Assembly (NCBI GenBank): GCA_963697285.1
Contig: CAVONI010000011.1
Location: forward strand, 1,178,001-1,242,000
Source of the DNA: JAEUQQ01 sp963697285
GTDB taxonomy: Bacteria; Acidobacteriota; Vicinamibacteria; Vicinamibacterales; JAFNAJ01
Direction of reading: 5' to 3'
DNA length: 64,000 nt
Under the pieces are notes generated by a model that worked only from the letters and a program-made list of their open reading frames with translations, was not told where the DNA came from and did not search any database. This document shows, in pieces, positions 17,812 through 27,565 of the stretch (the first letter of the stretch is position 1; each line of letters starts with the position of its first letter). The position numbers and the translations under genes are program-made.

Positions 17812-18099
17812 ATGACACTGATAGACCAGTTTATCCGGGAGGAAGCGAACATCGTCGTGCGCAGACTGATCCACGCCGCTCTGGAGCGTGGACAGTCGGA
17901 CACGAACGTCCGACGAGACGCTCTCGATTTCAACAGGTTCCGCGTGGAGATCGACTTTGTGCATGCTATCGTTCTGCTTGTGGACGTGCTGAGCGAGAAC
18001 GCCACGGAGTCCATGGGTATCGAGCAGTTTGAGAATGCACTAAGGAACACGCGAGCGGCGGTGATGCATGGCAGTTGCGAAGGTCAAGACCCGCACTGA
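17812..18099 (+). CDS. Small helical protein, candidate immunity protein for module C
   Basis: 95 aa (MTLIDQFIREEANIVVRRLI at the start), strongly helical and acidic in the middle (DFNRFRVEIDFVHAIVLLVD, then ESMGIEQFENALRN). No signal peptide. It lies 31 bp after the corrected stop of the module C toxin, on the same strand. The acidic surface would suit masking a basic RNase. No family recognised; the role is inferred from position. G+C is visibly lower than in neighbouring housekeeping genes. Confidence 0.6.
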   Translation: MTLIDQFIREEANIVVRRLIHAALERGQSDTNVRRDALDFNRFRVEIDFVHAIVLLVDVLSENATESMGIEQFENALRNTRAAVMHGSCEGQDPH

Positions 18100-18472
18100 G
18101 CTGACCGCGGTCAGGAATGCAGAGGGGTAGCCTCGGTCAAGGAAGTCCTCGGTGAGTGAGTCCCCAGTTCTCGCCAACCGCGTGCAAGTTCGAGGGCACC
18201 GCCGGGACAGGTTGGTGGATAGGGATGCAGACACGACGGCGCACCAACTGAAGATGAGGAGCATGCAGACCCTCCGCGCAACGAAGCCGCTTCACTCGAG
18301 CACGTCCGCAACGCGCGTCGGGCGAAGGCGGGAGGGCGCACGGTGAATCGACCGAGCCTCGCCGGCAACGCGTGGCACGCGCGGACGGGGCATAATCGCG
18401 TCGCGGCCCGACACCGTGACGACGCATCGACCTCCCGACCGCGAGCCCCTCGCGGCTTCGCCGCATGTTGAC
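18100..18472. other. Intergenic region between Rhs island and gluQ
   Basis: No gene supported on either strand. The overlapping minus-strand frames here mirror the gluQ coding strand. Presumably holds the end of the island and the gluQ promoter. No clear terminator stem was found. Confidence 0.4.
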
Positions 18473-19433
18473 ATGACGGCGCTCGCCGCACGGCTGCCGC
18501 CTCGGCCGCGCACACGTTTCGCGCCATCCCCAACCGGGTTTCTCCATCTCGGCCATGTGGTCAACGCCATTTACGTCTGGGGCATTGCACGGGCGGTAGG
18601 CGGCGAGGTGGTGCTGCGCATCGAGGATCACGACCAGGCACGGTCGCGCCAGGCCTACGTCCACGCGCTGCTCGACGACCTCGCCTGGCTCGGGTTCACC
18701 GCCGACGGCCCGGCCGGACGAGATGCCGCGTGGCAGCAGTCGCACCACGCCGATGCCTACGCCGAGGCCGAGGCGCACGTCCGCCGGCAAGGAGGCCACC
18801 TCTTCTGGTGCGGTTGTTCGCGGCGCGACGTCGTGGCGGCGTCACAGGCTCCAACGGGTCACGAGGTGCCCTATCCCCTGACGTGCGCGAACCGCGGTCT
18901 CGAGGCAGCGCCTGGACGTGGGCTGCGGCTCGTCCTTCCGCCTGGCACCGAGACGTTCGACGACGGCCGGATGGGTCGGCAGGTGCAGGATCCCCGCGCC
19001 CAGTGCGGGGCGCTGCTGTTGCGCGACCGGGACGGGTTCTGGACGTACCAGTTCGCCGTCACCGTCGATGATCTGCGGCAGCAGATCGATCTCGTCGTCC
19101 GGGGAGAGGACCTGCTGGCGTCCACCGGGCGCCAGATTCAGCTCGGACGACTGCTGGGGCGCGCCACGCCTCCCGTGTTCGTGCACCACCCGCTGATTCG
19201 CCATCCGGGGGGCGAAAAGCTGAGCAAGTCGAACCGTGACACCGGCGTGCGCGACCTGCGCCGGGCGGGATGGACGCCGAGCCGACGTCATCGGCCACGC
19301 CGCCTGGCGGGTGGGCCTCACGGCACGCGAGGGGCCGGTGCAGGCCGACGAGGTGCAGCGACTGGTCGGCGCGCCGCGACGGCCGGAGGCGCGTCCAGCG
19401 CCGCAAGCGCCCACGGAAGGCCGTGCCCGGTAG
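18473..19433 (+). CDS. gluQ: Glutamyl-Q tRNA(Asp) synthetase (one frameshift near the 3' end)
   Basis: Truncated GluRS paralogue that attaches glutamate to the queuosine base at position 34 of tRNA(Asp). ATG 18473 was preferred over the in-frame ATG 18416 because the family begins close to the RFAPSPTG motif (residue about 15). Seen: RTRFAPSPTGFLHLGH (HIGH-type signature), VLRIEDHDQARS, the zinc-binding region CGCSRRDV with a later CANRGL, FAVTVDDLRQQIDLVVRGED, and KLSKSNRDTG (KMSKS-type). No anticodon-binding domain, as expected for GluQ. An extra A at 19280 shifts the frame. Corrected, it continues DVIGHAAWRVGLTAREGPVQ and stops at 19433, about 319 aa, normal for the family. Uncorrected it runs to 19522. 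The corrected 3' end overlaps the convergent gene by about 115 bp. Confidence 0.85.
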
Positions 19434-22067
19434 TCCACCCGAAGACACGCAAGCCGTTGGCAGGGTCCCAGTTCGGCGGCCGGACGCGCGCGGCCGTCGG
19501 GAACTCGCTCCGGTACCACTGAGGCGCGTCGGGGATGTGATCGGTCGCCTGCAGGGCGGTCGCCAGCGCGCCCTGCGTCCAGCTCGCGTCGATGGGACGC
19601 GGCAACGGGTCGGTCTCCAGGAACTTCACCCGCGCCACGATCGCATCGCGGAAGGACGCCTCGCCGGTCAGCTCGTACCCGAGCGACAGCGCGTGCAGCG
19701 ACGCCAGGAACGACTCCATCCAGTGGTTCAGCGACGGCACGTCGCGCTCCCGTCGCGCGTGGCGAACCAGCGCGTCCTTCACGTCGGCACGTCCCGTCAC
19801 GTCGAAGTACCGGCGCAGGCCGTGCGTGGCGTAGATCTGCGCGTAGCCGTAGCGCTCGAGCGCGAGCGTGTCGCCGTCGGCCCGCTGGAGGCGCAGCATG
19901 CGCTCGACCCGGTCGTCGAGATCGGCGCGGTAGCGCTCGTCCTTCGTCGCGTCGTAGACCTCGGTGAGGTTCCACACGGCGAGGTAGAGCCGGCGGCCGG
20001 TCAGCTCGTGCTCGCCCCACATCCGCCGCAGGTGCATGTCGGCGGTCTGCCGCGCCACGTCCAGCGCGCGGTGGTCGGCGGCGAGGTAGTAGTCGGCCAT
20101 CCAGCCCTGCACCCAGACGTGGGCGCTCAGCGCGTGCATCCAGTGCTGCGCCGAATGCCGGCGCCCGATCCCCAGCCACTTCGTCGCGGGAGGCGCCGCC
20201 TGGCTCGTGAACCAGTCGACCGACTGGTTCGAATCGCCGCGGTACTGCGGACCCGCGGGCCAGTGCGTGTTGTCCACGTCCATGGTGTGCCGGCTGAAGG
20301 CCTGCGCCGCATCGAAGTACCGCGGGTCGCCCGTGCGCATGAACTGCATCCAGACCTCGAAGTCCTGCGCCGGCTCGTTGTGCCCCCAGACGTCCCACTT
20401 GCCGTTGTAGCTCACCTTCACGTCGCCGTAGTCGAACACGCCGAACCACGGAGCCCACTGCTGGTTGAAGAGCACCCAGTCGAACTTGTAGTCGAGCGCC
20501 CGCTCGAGCGCGGGATGCGCCGTGCCGCGCGGCGCGAAGCGTCCGTAGACGCCGCTCGACGCATACCACGCCGGATCGGCGTGCGCCACCGGCGGCGCAA
20601 TCACGTACCGCATGGTCGTCGCGATGTCGTCACCCGTCGCGCGCCCGTCGTGAAAGAACACGACGAACTCCGAGGTCTTCGCGAGCCCCTGCGCCCAGTT
20701 CTCGACCGAACCCTCGGCGCCCGGCTGGGTGTTCATGCGTGCGAAGCTGGCGGGCTCGGCGCTCGGCGACCACGCGAAGGCCTCGAGCGCGCCGGTCGAT
20801 GGATCGAAGCGGATCTCCTTCGGATACTCCTCGATGAAGTCCTTCATCCCGATCGCGATGCCCCGCGCGCCATCCGACACGTCGATCCACCCGTCGGCGC
20901 GCTGCGATCGATGGATCTCCTTCCCGCCCGACGTGACCGTGGCCGCGAAGCCCTGCTGACGCGCGTCGGCCGGAGACTCCGGCGGCGGGGCTGCCCCATC
21001 GCCGCGCGGTCCCTGCTGCACGACCGACACGACACCGCCAGACACGGGAGCCGTCACACGTGCCGCGGCGCCAGGCTCCCACCACGTGCCACGCCTCACG
21101 CTGGTGGTGACACGGTCGCCGATGCACCGAGCTTCGCGAGCAGTCCCAGGCCCGATCGACGCGATGCGATCGTCGGGCTGCGTCCACCCCTGGTCGCTGG
21201 GGTCGCCCTTCGTCAGCGCCTCGCCCTGCGTGGCCACGTGCGGATACTCGCCCGGCGTCGGCACGTGCTTGTCGGGCGTCCCGGTGTAGACGAAGGTGTG
21301 GAGGACGCGGAGGTAGCGTCTGGCCCGCGTAGGCATGGATGCGGGTCGATGAACGGCGTCGCGGTGTTGTCGCCGCGCCCGTAGCGGTACTCGCCCTCGA
21401 CGCGCAGGACGGCGTGCAGCGGCCCCGACCCACGCTCGATGAACGTCTTGGTGACCACGGCCTTGCCCAGGGTCGAGACCCGGCGTCGTCGAGCAGGTCG
21501 ACGAACGCGCCGCGCGACTGCGGGCCCACGGCAATCACGTCGCGCGCGTCGAACCCATCGCCGTCGACGTCGAGCGCCGCCTCGCTGATGAAGCCGCCGG
21601 GGCCCTGCCTGACGGTGACGTGCAGCCGCCCCGCCGTGAACTCGAGCGATCCCGCGGTCGCGCTGGCTGTTGACCACCTGCAGATCGGGATGCAACGGAT
21701 CGCGCGCGATCGGCGCCCGGCGAACGTCGTCACCCACCTCGATGGTGTAGCGGTCTGACGCGCCCGCGAAGAAGAACACCCAGATCCACTTCAGGCTGGG
21801 GTCGGCAGGTTCCCATGTGGTGACCTCGGTGACCTGCGACGGCACCTCGCGTCCGTCGGGGCCGAGCACGCGCACGTGGTCGGGCGAGTGCACGAGCCCC
21901 TTGGGCAGGGGGATGCCAAAGGTGAGCGGCGCGCCAACCACATGGCGCTCGACCCGCACAGGGACTCGTGTCGCGGCGACTGCATCGGCTGCGACGAGGG
22001 GGCCAACGAGCGACGAGATGAGGAAGGCGACCGTGAAGGAGATTGACGCGAGGCGACCGTTAGGCAT
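19318..22067 (-). pseudogene. PcRGLX/YetA-like exo-rhamnogalacturonan lyase family protein, frame broken in four places
   Basis: Secreted protein of about 915 aa when repaired. ATG 22067 starts a signal peptide (SISFTVAFLISSLVGPLVAA). The N-terminal RIFT-barrel-like domain shows VERHVVGAPLTFGIPLPKGL and LKWIWVFFFAG. The central part shows HTFVYTGTPDKHVPTPGEYP. The alpha-helical catalytic region shows WDVWGHNEPAQDFEVWMQFM, TMDVDNTHWPAGPQYRGDSN and MWGEHELTGRRLYLAV. These match the PcRGLX/YetA family (PL26-type lyases acting on rhamnogalacturonan backbones). Single-base indels lie at about 21668, 21482, 21344 and 21316; between them each of the three frames carries part of the domain. From 21310 to the TGA at 19318 the frame is clean. 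Four indels in 350 bp point either to a real pseudogene or to a locally poor assembly. Confidence 0.75.
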
Positions 22068-22128
22068 TGCCGGGCATTGTAGGTGCCACCGGCCGCGTTC
22101 CACGGGGAGATCTTCGTCATGCCGCGCC

Positions 22129-22556
22129 TCAGAGCAGGCGCGCACGCACCTCGGGCGAGGGCACCGCGCAGGCGTCACGCTTCCCGAACCACCGGTAGCG
22201 GTAGCGCGAAACGACGCGATAGACGCCGTCGCGAACGACGGCGGGAACCATCAGGCCCAGCGACAGCGCGCGCCACGGCCACGACAGCCGCCGGGCAATC
22301 CTGAGGGCGCGCCGTCGAGCGGACGTAGGCGCGGCCTGCCTCGACGAACACCATCGTGCCGGGGCCATCCGGGAGGTCGAGCCCGTGATGCGCCAGCAAT
22401 TCGCGGCCGATTGCGCTCCGTGACGCGGTGAACCGGAACCGCACGTCAGGGTCGTGCGCCGCGATGAACTGGATGGACCTGGCGCACAACGCACAGTCGC
22501 CGTCATAGATGACTATGGCCGGCGCCGCGGGAGGCTCTGGCGAGGGGTGCCTTCAT
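22129..22556 (-). pseudogene. DCC-family thiol-disulfide oxidoreductase-like protein (YuxK type), two indels
   Basis: Small DCC-domain protein. The hallmark is VIYDGDCALCARSIQFIAAH, with the D..C..C motif that names the family. The start is inferred as ATG 22556, which overlaps the stop of the upstream membrane-protein gene (ATGA). Reading from that ATG gives MKAPLARASRGA and then needs one base removed at about 22520 to enter the DCC frame. A second extra base at about 22309 separates GRAYVRSTA from LRIARRLSWPWRALSLGL and RYRYRWFGKRDAC. Repaired length is about 142 aa, normal for the family. DCC proteins are thought to act in redox or thiol chemistry, and their substrates are unknown. Confidence 0.7.
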
Positions 22557-23269
22557 GACGGCGTGCTCTCTTCGCCGGTTTCGGCCGCTTCGACCCGCCG
22601 CAGGGCGCGATTGGCCATCCAGCCCAGGATCACCACCACGGCGATCGTCACGACCGCACCGGCCGCGAACATCCCGGTCTGGTGCCGGTTCGACAAATCG
22701 AGCTGCGAGAGGCCCGCGCCGACGAAGACGACCGCTGCCGTGCGCGGCGCAAGGCCGAACAGCGTCCCGAGGGCGAACGGCCCGAGCGGCACCCTGATGG
22801 CCGCCATCGCCAGGTTCGTCGCAGCGAACGGCGAGTTCGGCGGCAGCCGCAGCAACGTGATGATGAACACGGCCCTGGCAAATCCGCTGTGCAGCAGCGC
22901 CCGGTAGACCGCGTTCCACCTGGTGCTCTGCTCGAGCAGTTTCTCGAGCCGATCCCCCGAGAGCCGCCGCGAAATGGCATAGCTGACGAGTGCCGCGCCC
23001 ACGAATCCGGCCAGGGTGGCCGCAAGGCCGGCGCCGAAGCCGAACGCCCATCCGCCGAGGAGCGATTGGGCATAGGTCGGCAGCAACGCCAGTCCGCCGA
23101 GCACGGTGAACGCGCCGACGTAGAGCAGCATCCCGACGTCGCCGTGCGCCCGCAGCCACGGGCCGACCTTGTAGAGCGTCCCGATCAGCAGGATCCCGCT
23201 GAGCGGGGGCATCGCCACCGCCAGGACCGCCAGCGGCCCCAGCGGGCCGAGCTTCCGCAACCAGTCCAT
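22553..23269 (-). CDS. VTT-domain (DedA/TVP38-TMEM64-like) integral membrane protein
   Basis: About 238 aa from ATG 23269 (MDWLRKLGPLGPLAVL); the open frame reaches upstream to 23317 but the extension is unconvincing. Several membrane segments: LGPLAVLAVAMPPLSGILLI, MLLYVGAFTVLGGLALLP, GFGAGLAATLAGFVGAALVS and a final AGAVVTIAVVVILGWMAN. The conserved VTT/SNARE-associated core lies between residues 60 and 180: GGWAFGFGAGL, ALVSYAISRRLSGDRLEKLL, FIITLLRLPPNSPFAATNLA. Family members act as lipid scramblases or flippases for carrier lipids. The gene is translationally coupled to the DCC gene (ATGA). Confidence 0.85.
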   Translation of the reverse strand: MDWLRKLGPLGPLAVLAVAMPPLSGILLIGTLYKVGPWLRAHGDVGMLLYVGAFTVLGGLALLPTYAQSLLGGWAFGFGAGLAATLAGFVGAALVSYAISRRLSGDRLEKLLEQSTRWNAVYRALLHSGFARAVFIITLLRLPPNSPFAATNLAMAAIRVPLGPFALGTLFGLAPRTAAVVFVGAGLSQLDLSNRHQTGMFAAGAVVTIAVVVILGWMANRALRRVEAAETGEESTPS

Positions 23270-23387
23270 CCGTGAAGTTCGACGCTGCACCTTGGCGAAT
23301 CGCTCCCATCGGCACACAATGACCGCACGCGCGGGCCAGCGCCGACCAGCACGCTATCGTGCCGCGACGTGGCCGCGCAAGCCGCCG

Positions 23388-24821
23388 ATGCCTGACAACG
23401 CGTTCGTGCCGAGTCCCGTGCCGCCGGGACGCGGCGTCTACTGCAACCGCACGCTCAACCTGCGCGCGATCCGCGCCATCGGCTTCGACATGGACTACAC
23501 GCTGGTCCACTACGATGTCGATGCCTGGGAGGAGCGCGCCTACGAGTACCTTCAGCAGAAGCTGACCGAGCGCGGCTGGCCCGTCGACGAGCTCACGTTC
23601 GTCCCGCGATTCGCCACGCGCGGCCTGGTCATCGACACCGCGCTCGGCAATCTCGTGAAGGCCGACCGCTTCGGCTACGTCAAGCGGGCCATGCACGGCA
23701 CGCGGCGGCTCGATTTCGACGACCAGCGCAAGACGTACGGCCGCACGCTGGTCGACCTGAACGATCCGCGCTGGGTCTTCCTGAACACGTTCTTCTCGCT
23801 GTCTGAAGCGGTGATGTATGCACAGCTGATCGAGCGCCTCGACGCAGGACGCTTCAGCGCGGTGCTCAACTACGCCGACCTGTGGCACCACATCAGGCGT
23901 GCGCTCGACCTCGCGCATGCCGAGGGCCGGCTCAAGGCCGAGGTCGGCGCACAACCCGATCGCTACGTCGTGCTCGACCCCGACCTGCCGCTGGCGCTCC
24001 GCGATCTCAGGCAGTCGGGAAAACGCCTCCTGCTGATCACGAACTCGGAGTGGACGTTCACACAGGCGATGATGCAGCACGCCTTCGACCGCTTCCTCCC
24101 CGACGGCATGACCTGGCGCGAGCTGTTCGACCTGGTCATCGTCGGCGCCCGGAAGCCCGATTTCTTCACCGGCCGACCGCCGCTCTACGAAGTGGCCGAT
24201 GCCAACGGCCTGCTGCGTCCGTGCGTCGCGGGGCCGACCGGCCGCGGCGTCTACTTCGGCGGGCACGCCGAGATGCTCGAGGGCTACCTGGGCCTGTCGG
24301 GATCCGAGATCCTGTACGTCGGCGATCATCTCTACACCGACGTCAAGGTGAGCAAGGACATCCACCGCTGGCGCACCGCGCTCATCGTCCCCGAGCTCGA
24401 AGACGAGATCGCCCAGCTTCAGCAGGCGCGTGCCACGCAGGAGACGCTCGACCGCCTGATGGCCGAGAAAACGGCCATCGAGGCCGAGCAGGCCCAGTGC
24501 CGCCTGATGCAGCAGCGAATCGAGCAGGGGTACGGGCCGGCGCCTTCGATGCCCCGCGAGGCGTTCGACAGCCGCGTCGCGCGCCTCCGCGCGCGCGTCG
24601 AGAAACTCGAGGACGACATCGCTCCCCTCGCGGCCTCGTTGAGCGTGGTCTCGAATGCGCAGTGGGGACCGCTGATGTACGCGGGCAACGACCGGAGCCA
24701 CCTCGCATCGCAGGTCGAACGCTACGCCGACGCCTACACGTCGCGGGTGTCGAACTTCGGGTTCGCCACGCCGTTTGCGTTCCTTCGCGCCCCGCGCGGA
24801 CGACTGCCCCACGACATCTGA
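23388..24821 (+). CDS. HAD-IG family 5'-nucleotidase
   Basis: 477 aa from ATG 23388 (MPDNAFVPSPVPPGRGVYCN). HAD motif I is GFDMDYTLVHYD (nucleophile and acid Asp at about residues 36/38). Motif II is LLLITNSEWTF at about residue 215. The acidic motif is ILYVGDHLYTDVKVSKD at about residue 310. Length and the PTGRGVYFGGHAEMLEGYLG segment match the HAD-IG purine 5'-nucleotidase family (related to eukaryotic cN-II), which dephosphorylates IMP/GMP. A helical coiled-coil section follows (residues about 330-420, rich in Q/E/R). Divergent from the VTT gene, with 118 bp between the starts. Confidence 0.9.
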   Translation: MPDNAFVPSPVPPGRGVYCNRTLNLRAIRAIGFDMDYTLVHYDVDAWEERAYEYLQQKLTERGWPVDELTFVPRFATRGLVIDTALGNLVKADRFGYVKRAMHGTRRLDFDDQRKTYGRTLVDLNDPRWVFLNTFFSLSEAVMYAQLIERLDAGRFSAVLNYADLWHHIRRALDLAHAEGRLKAEVGAQPDRYVVLDPDLPLALRDLRQSGKRLLLITNSEWTFTQAMMQHAFDRFLPDGMTWRELFDLVIVGARKPDFFTGRPPLYEVADANGLLRPCVAGPTGRGVYFGGHAEMLEGYLGLSGSEILYVGDHLYTDVKVSKDIHRWRTALIVPELEDEIAQLQQARATQETLDRLMAEKTAIEAEQAQCRLMQQRIEQGYGPAPSMPREAFDSRVARLRARVEKLEDDIAPLAASLSVVSNAQWGPLMYAGNDRSHLASQVERYADAYTSRVSNFGFATPFAFLRAPRGRLPHDI

Positions 24822-24963
24822 GGCCGTGGCGGGCAGACGCGCGACGACCGAACAGCGGGATCCTGCAGGGGAACCCCGCGGGTGCCGATAACCGGCTCGA
24901 GCGGCGGCACCCTCGCTGCACCGGAGGCCACCCCGGCCTTCGCGCCCTCATGGACCAGAGCCC

Positions 24964-25812
24964 ATGGCCATTCCCGACGGACTGCTGCGGTCGATCGACA
25001 CGCTCGATCCCCTGCCAATCACCGCCCAGCAACTGATCAAGGCGCTCGACGACGAAAACGCCGGTCCGGCGCAGTACGCGCGCTACGTCGAGTTCGATCC
25101 GGCCGTGACGTCGAGCGTGCTGCGCGTCGCCAACTCGGCGGCCTACGGGGGATGGAAGCGGATCGACTCGGTGCACGATGCGGTGGTGCGCCTCGGCGGG
25201 GCCAAGCTGCTCGACGTGGTGTTGGGCGACTACCTGAGGCGGATCAAGGTGAGCGCCCCGATGTACGACCTGGCCGAGGACGATCTCTGGCTGCATTCGG
25301 CTGCCGCATCGCTGGCCATCAAGGCGCTGCGCCAGGAGCGGCCAGGGGCCGCCATCCCGGAGATCGCGACCGTAGCAGCGCTCGTCCACGACATCGGCAA
25401 GCTTGTCATGGGGCGGTACCTGAAGGCCGACGTAAAGCAGATCCTGCGCCTGCGCGACGCCCGCGGCATGTCGTTCGTCGAGGCCGAGCGCGAGATGTTC
25501 AACTGCGACCACGCGGAGGTCGGGGGGGCCATGGCCACCAGGTGGGGGTTCCCGACCGAAGTCGCCGAGGCCATCGCCTTTCACCACCAGGCCCCGATCC
25601 TGGCGCCGACGCCGACGACAGACGCCGTGGTCATCGCGAACCTCGCGGCAAAGGCTATCGGCACGGGACTCGGCGCCGAAGGCATGGACCTGCGCTTCGA
25701 CGAGCAGGTGAGCCGGCGGCTTGGCCTCGACTTCGGCGGTTTCTCGCGGATCTGCATCCAGACGATGATCTGGTTCAAGGAGCTGAAGGCCTCCTACGGG
25801 GGGTCCCCGTAG
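24964..25812 (+). CDS. HDOD-domain signalling protein
   Basis: 282 aa. The HDOD domain (residues about 15-215) shows LPITAQQLIKALDDENAGPA, VLRVANSAAYGG, VHDAVVRLGGAKLLDVV and the partial HD signature LVHDIGKLVMGRYL, followed by DHAEVGGAMATRWGFP and AIAFHHQA. HDOD proteins are degenerate HD-phosphohydrolase relatives that mostly work as regulators in signalling, cell-cycle or stress responses. No partner domain is present. ATG 24964 was chosen because it starts just before the domain. It is followed directly by GC-rich palindromes that may terminate transcription. Confidence 0.88.
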   Translation: MAIPDGLLRSIDTLDPLPITAQQLIKALDDENAGPAQYARYVEFDPAVTSSVLRVANSAAYGGWKRIDSVHDAVVRLGGAKLLDVVLGDYLRRIKVSAPMYDLAEDDLWLHSAAASLAIKALRQERPGAAIPEIATVAALVHDIGKLVMGRYLKADVKQILRLRDARGMSFVEAEREMFNCDHAEVGGAMATRWGFPTEVAEAIAFHHQAPILAPTPTTDAVVIANLAAKAIGTGLGAEGMDLRFDEQVSRRLGLDFGGFSRICIQTMIWFKELKASYGGSP

Positions 25813-25905
25813 GGGTCGCGCCCCCGCGCGGCCAGGGTCGACGCCGTAGGGGCCGCGCCCCTGCGCGGCCCGGGTTCATGCCGTGGGGGCCGCACCCCAG
25901 TGCGC
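25803..25905. repeat. Cluster of GC-rich dispersed palindromes
   Basis: Three adjacent imperfect palindromes: GTAGGGGTCGCGCCCC with GCGCGGCC, GTAGGGGCCGCGCCCC with GCGCGGCCC, and GTGGGGGCCGCACCCC with AGTGCGCCC. They share the core seen at 1107 and 39295. They start at the HDOD stop and could act as its terminator. Confidence 0.6.
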
Positions 25906-26218
25906 CCGGTCGACGGGTCTATTCAACCGCCCGTGACCGGCCGATGTCCTTGATCGAGGACCGGTCATGGCCGATGCACACATCACGGACTTCGTGGCGC
26001 CGGTGGCGGCGATGCCCGACCGGTCTGGCCGCGACGGCGTTGCGCCGGCGCGCCGGCAGCGGGAACAGCCGCAGCGCCGCCGTCCTCCACATCCCCCTCG
26101 TCGCGACGACGACGGCGACGACGACCGCACGGTCGGGACCCGCCTCGACGTGATGGCGTAACGACCGACCCACCCTGCCGCGCCCTTGGACTTCCGCGCC
26201 GCTGGGCTAGAATCCGGC
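25906..26218. other. Intergenic region upstream of the PhoD-like gene
   Basis: A 64-codon plus-strand frame at 25967-26161 (MADAHITDFVAPVAAMPDRS, then Arg/Asp-rich) is present but has no recognisable domain and may be chance. No other gene supported. Presumably contains the promoter for the gene at 26219. Confidence 0.35.
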
Positions 26219-27550
26219 ATGCTCGCTTCGCGCTCGCGCCGCAGGTTTGTCAGGACGGTTGCCGCAGCCTCGCTCTTCGTCACCTCGAAGCGCCTGGCGC
26301 TGCTTGGCGCCAGGACCGGCCCCGACCCGGTCGAGTTCATCTGGTCGGGCGCGGTCACCGACGACTCGGTGAGCGTGAAGGTGAAAATGCGCCGCGACGG
26401 CGCGAAAGTGCGCCTGCTGCTCTCGACGACCGATGACCTCGCGCACCCCCGCGAGTCGGAGCCGACGACAGTCAGCCTGGCCAATGGAGGCGTGGTGACG
26501 TTCAACGCCACCGGCCTGAGTCCCGACACGCGCTACCACTACGGTGTCGAGGTGGACGGGGCCGCCGACGAGCGTGCCCGCGGCCGGTTTCGGACCTTCG
26601 CGAAGGGCCCGTACTCGTTCACGTTCGCCTTCGGGTCGTGCGCCAAGACCGGCAGCACGTCACCGGTGTTCGACGACATTCGCCGACTCGACCCGCACTT
26701 CTTCCTGCACCTCGGCGACTTCCACTACCTGAACATCGGCGTCAACGACCGTGTAGCGTTTCGCAACGGCTACAGCCGCGTCCTCCACTCGCGCACGCAG
26801 GCGGCGCTCTACCGGGCCGTGCCCATCGCGTACGTCTGGGACGACCACGACTACGGACCCAACAACAGCGACAAGTTCGCGCCGGGTCGCGACGCGTCGC
26901 GCGCTGTCTACCGCGAATGCGTCCCGCACTACCCGCTGCCCGACGATGGAGCCATCTATCAGGCGTTCGACATCGGTCGGGTGCGCGTCATCCTCACCGA
27001 CACCATGTCGGAGCGCGACTCGCGGCCGGGTGCCACGCGCACGATGCTGGGCGACAAGCAGATGCAGTGGTTTCTCGACGAGCTCACCGAGGCGGCCAGG
27101 ACGAAGATGCTGGTCGTGTGGGCGAACCCCGATCCGTGGATCGCCGAGACCGGCAAGACGGGACACGGATGGGCGCCGTACTGCATCGATCGCCGGACGA
27201 TCGCCCGTCACATCGAGCAGGTGGGGCTCGTCAATCGCCTGCTCGTCGTGTCGGGCGACGCGCACATGCTGGCCATGGACGACGGGACGCATTCCAATTA
27301 CGCGACAGACGGATGCGACTACGTGCGCGGCTCGAAGGCCTTCCCGGTTTTCCAGGCCGCGGCCTTCGATCGCACGGGCTCGATCAAGGGCGGCCCGTAC
27401 TCCACCGTCCCCGTCCCCGGCCGTGGTCACTTCGGTCTCGTGGAAGTCACCGACACCGGCGGAGACACGATTTCTGTGAAGCTGAGCGGGCGCGACGTCG
27501 CCGACGGCGAGATCATGCGGATGTCGCTCACCTACCCCCTCGAGCGCTGA
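26219..27550 (+). CDS. PhoD-like metallophosphatase, Tat-exported
   Basis: 443 aa from ATG 26219 (MLASRSRRRFVRTVAAASLF), a twin-arginine type signal; the open frame begins upstream at 26186 but that would bury the signal. A fibronectin-like N-terminal domain (residues about 35-125, FNATGLSPDTRYHYGVEVDG) precedes the PhoD-like phosphatase domain. Metal motifs are FFLHLGDFHYLN, AYVWDDHDYGPNNSDKF and LVVSGDAHMLAMDDGTHSN. It resembles the second branch of PhoD-like proteins rather than the fragment at 1-1079. Likely periplasmic; substrate unknown. Confidence 0.88.
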   Translation: MLASRSRRRFVRTVAAASLFVTSKRLALLGARTGPDPVEFIWSGAVTDDSVSVKVKMRRDGAKVRLLLSTTDDLAHPRESEPTTVSLANGGVVTFNATGLSPDTRYHYGVEVDGAADERARGRFRTFAKGPYSFTFAFGSCAKTGSTSPVFDDIRRLDPHFFLHLGDFHYLNIGVNDRVAFRNGYSRVLHSRTQAALYRAVPIAYVWDDHDYGPNNSDKFAPGRDASRAVYRECVPHYPLPDDGAIYQAFDIGRVRVILTDTMSERDSRPGATRTMLGDKQMQWFLDELTEAARTKMLVVWANPDPWIAETGKTGHGWAPYCIDRRTIARHIEQVGLVNRLLVVSGDAHMLAMDDGTHSNYATDGCDYVRGSKAFPVFQAAAFDRTGSIKGGPYSTVPVPGRGHFGLVEVTDTGGDTISVKLSGRDVADGEIMRMSLTYPLER

Positions 27551-27565
27551 CGGACCGCGCGACGT

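Noticed and set aside
18137..18799. Minus-strand open frames upstream of and across gluQ
   Set aside because: No domain; explained by GC-rich antisense of gluQ.
25967..26161. 64-codon plus-strand frame as a small gene
   Set aside because: Low-complexity Arg/Asp composition, no ribosome site and no recognisable similarity; left as intergenic.
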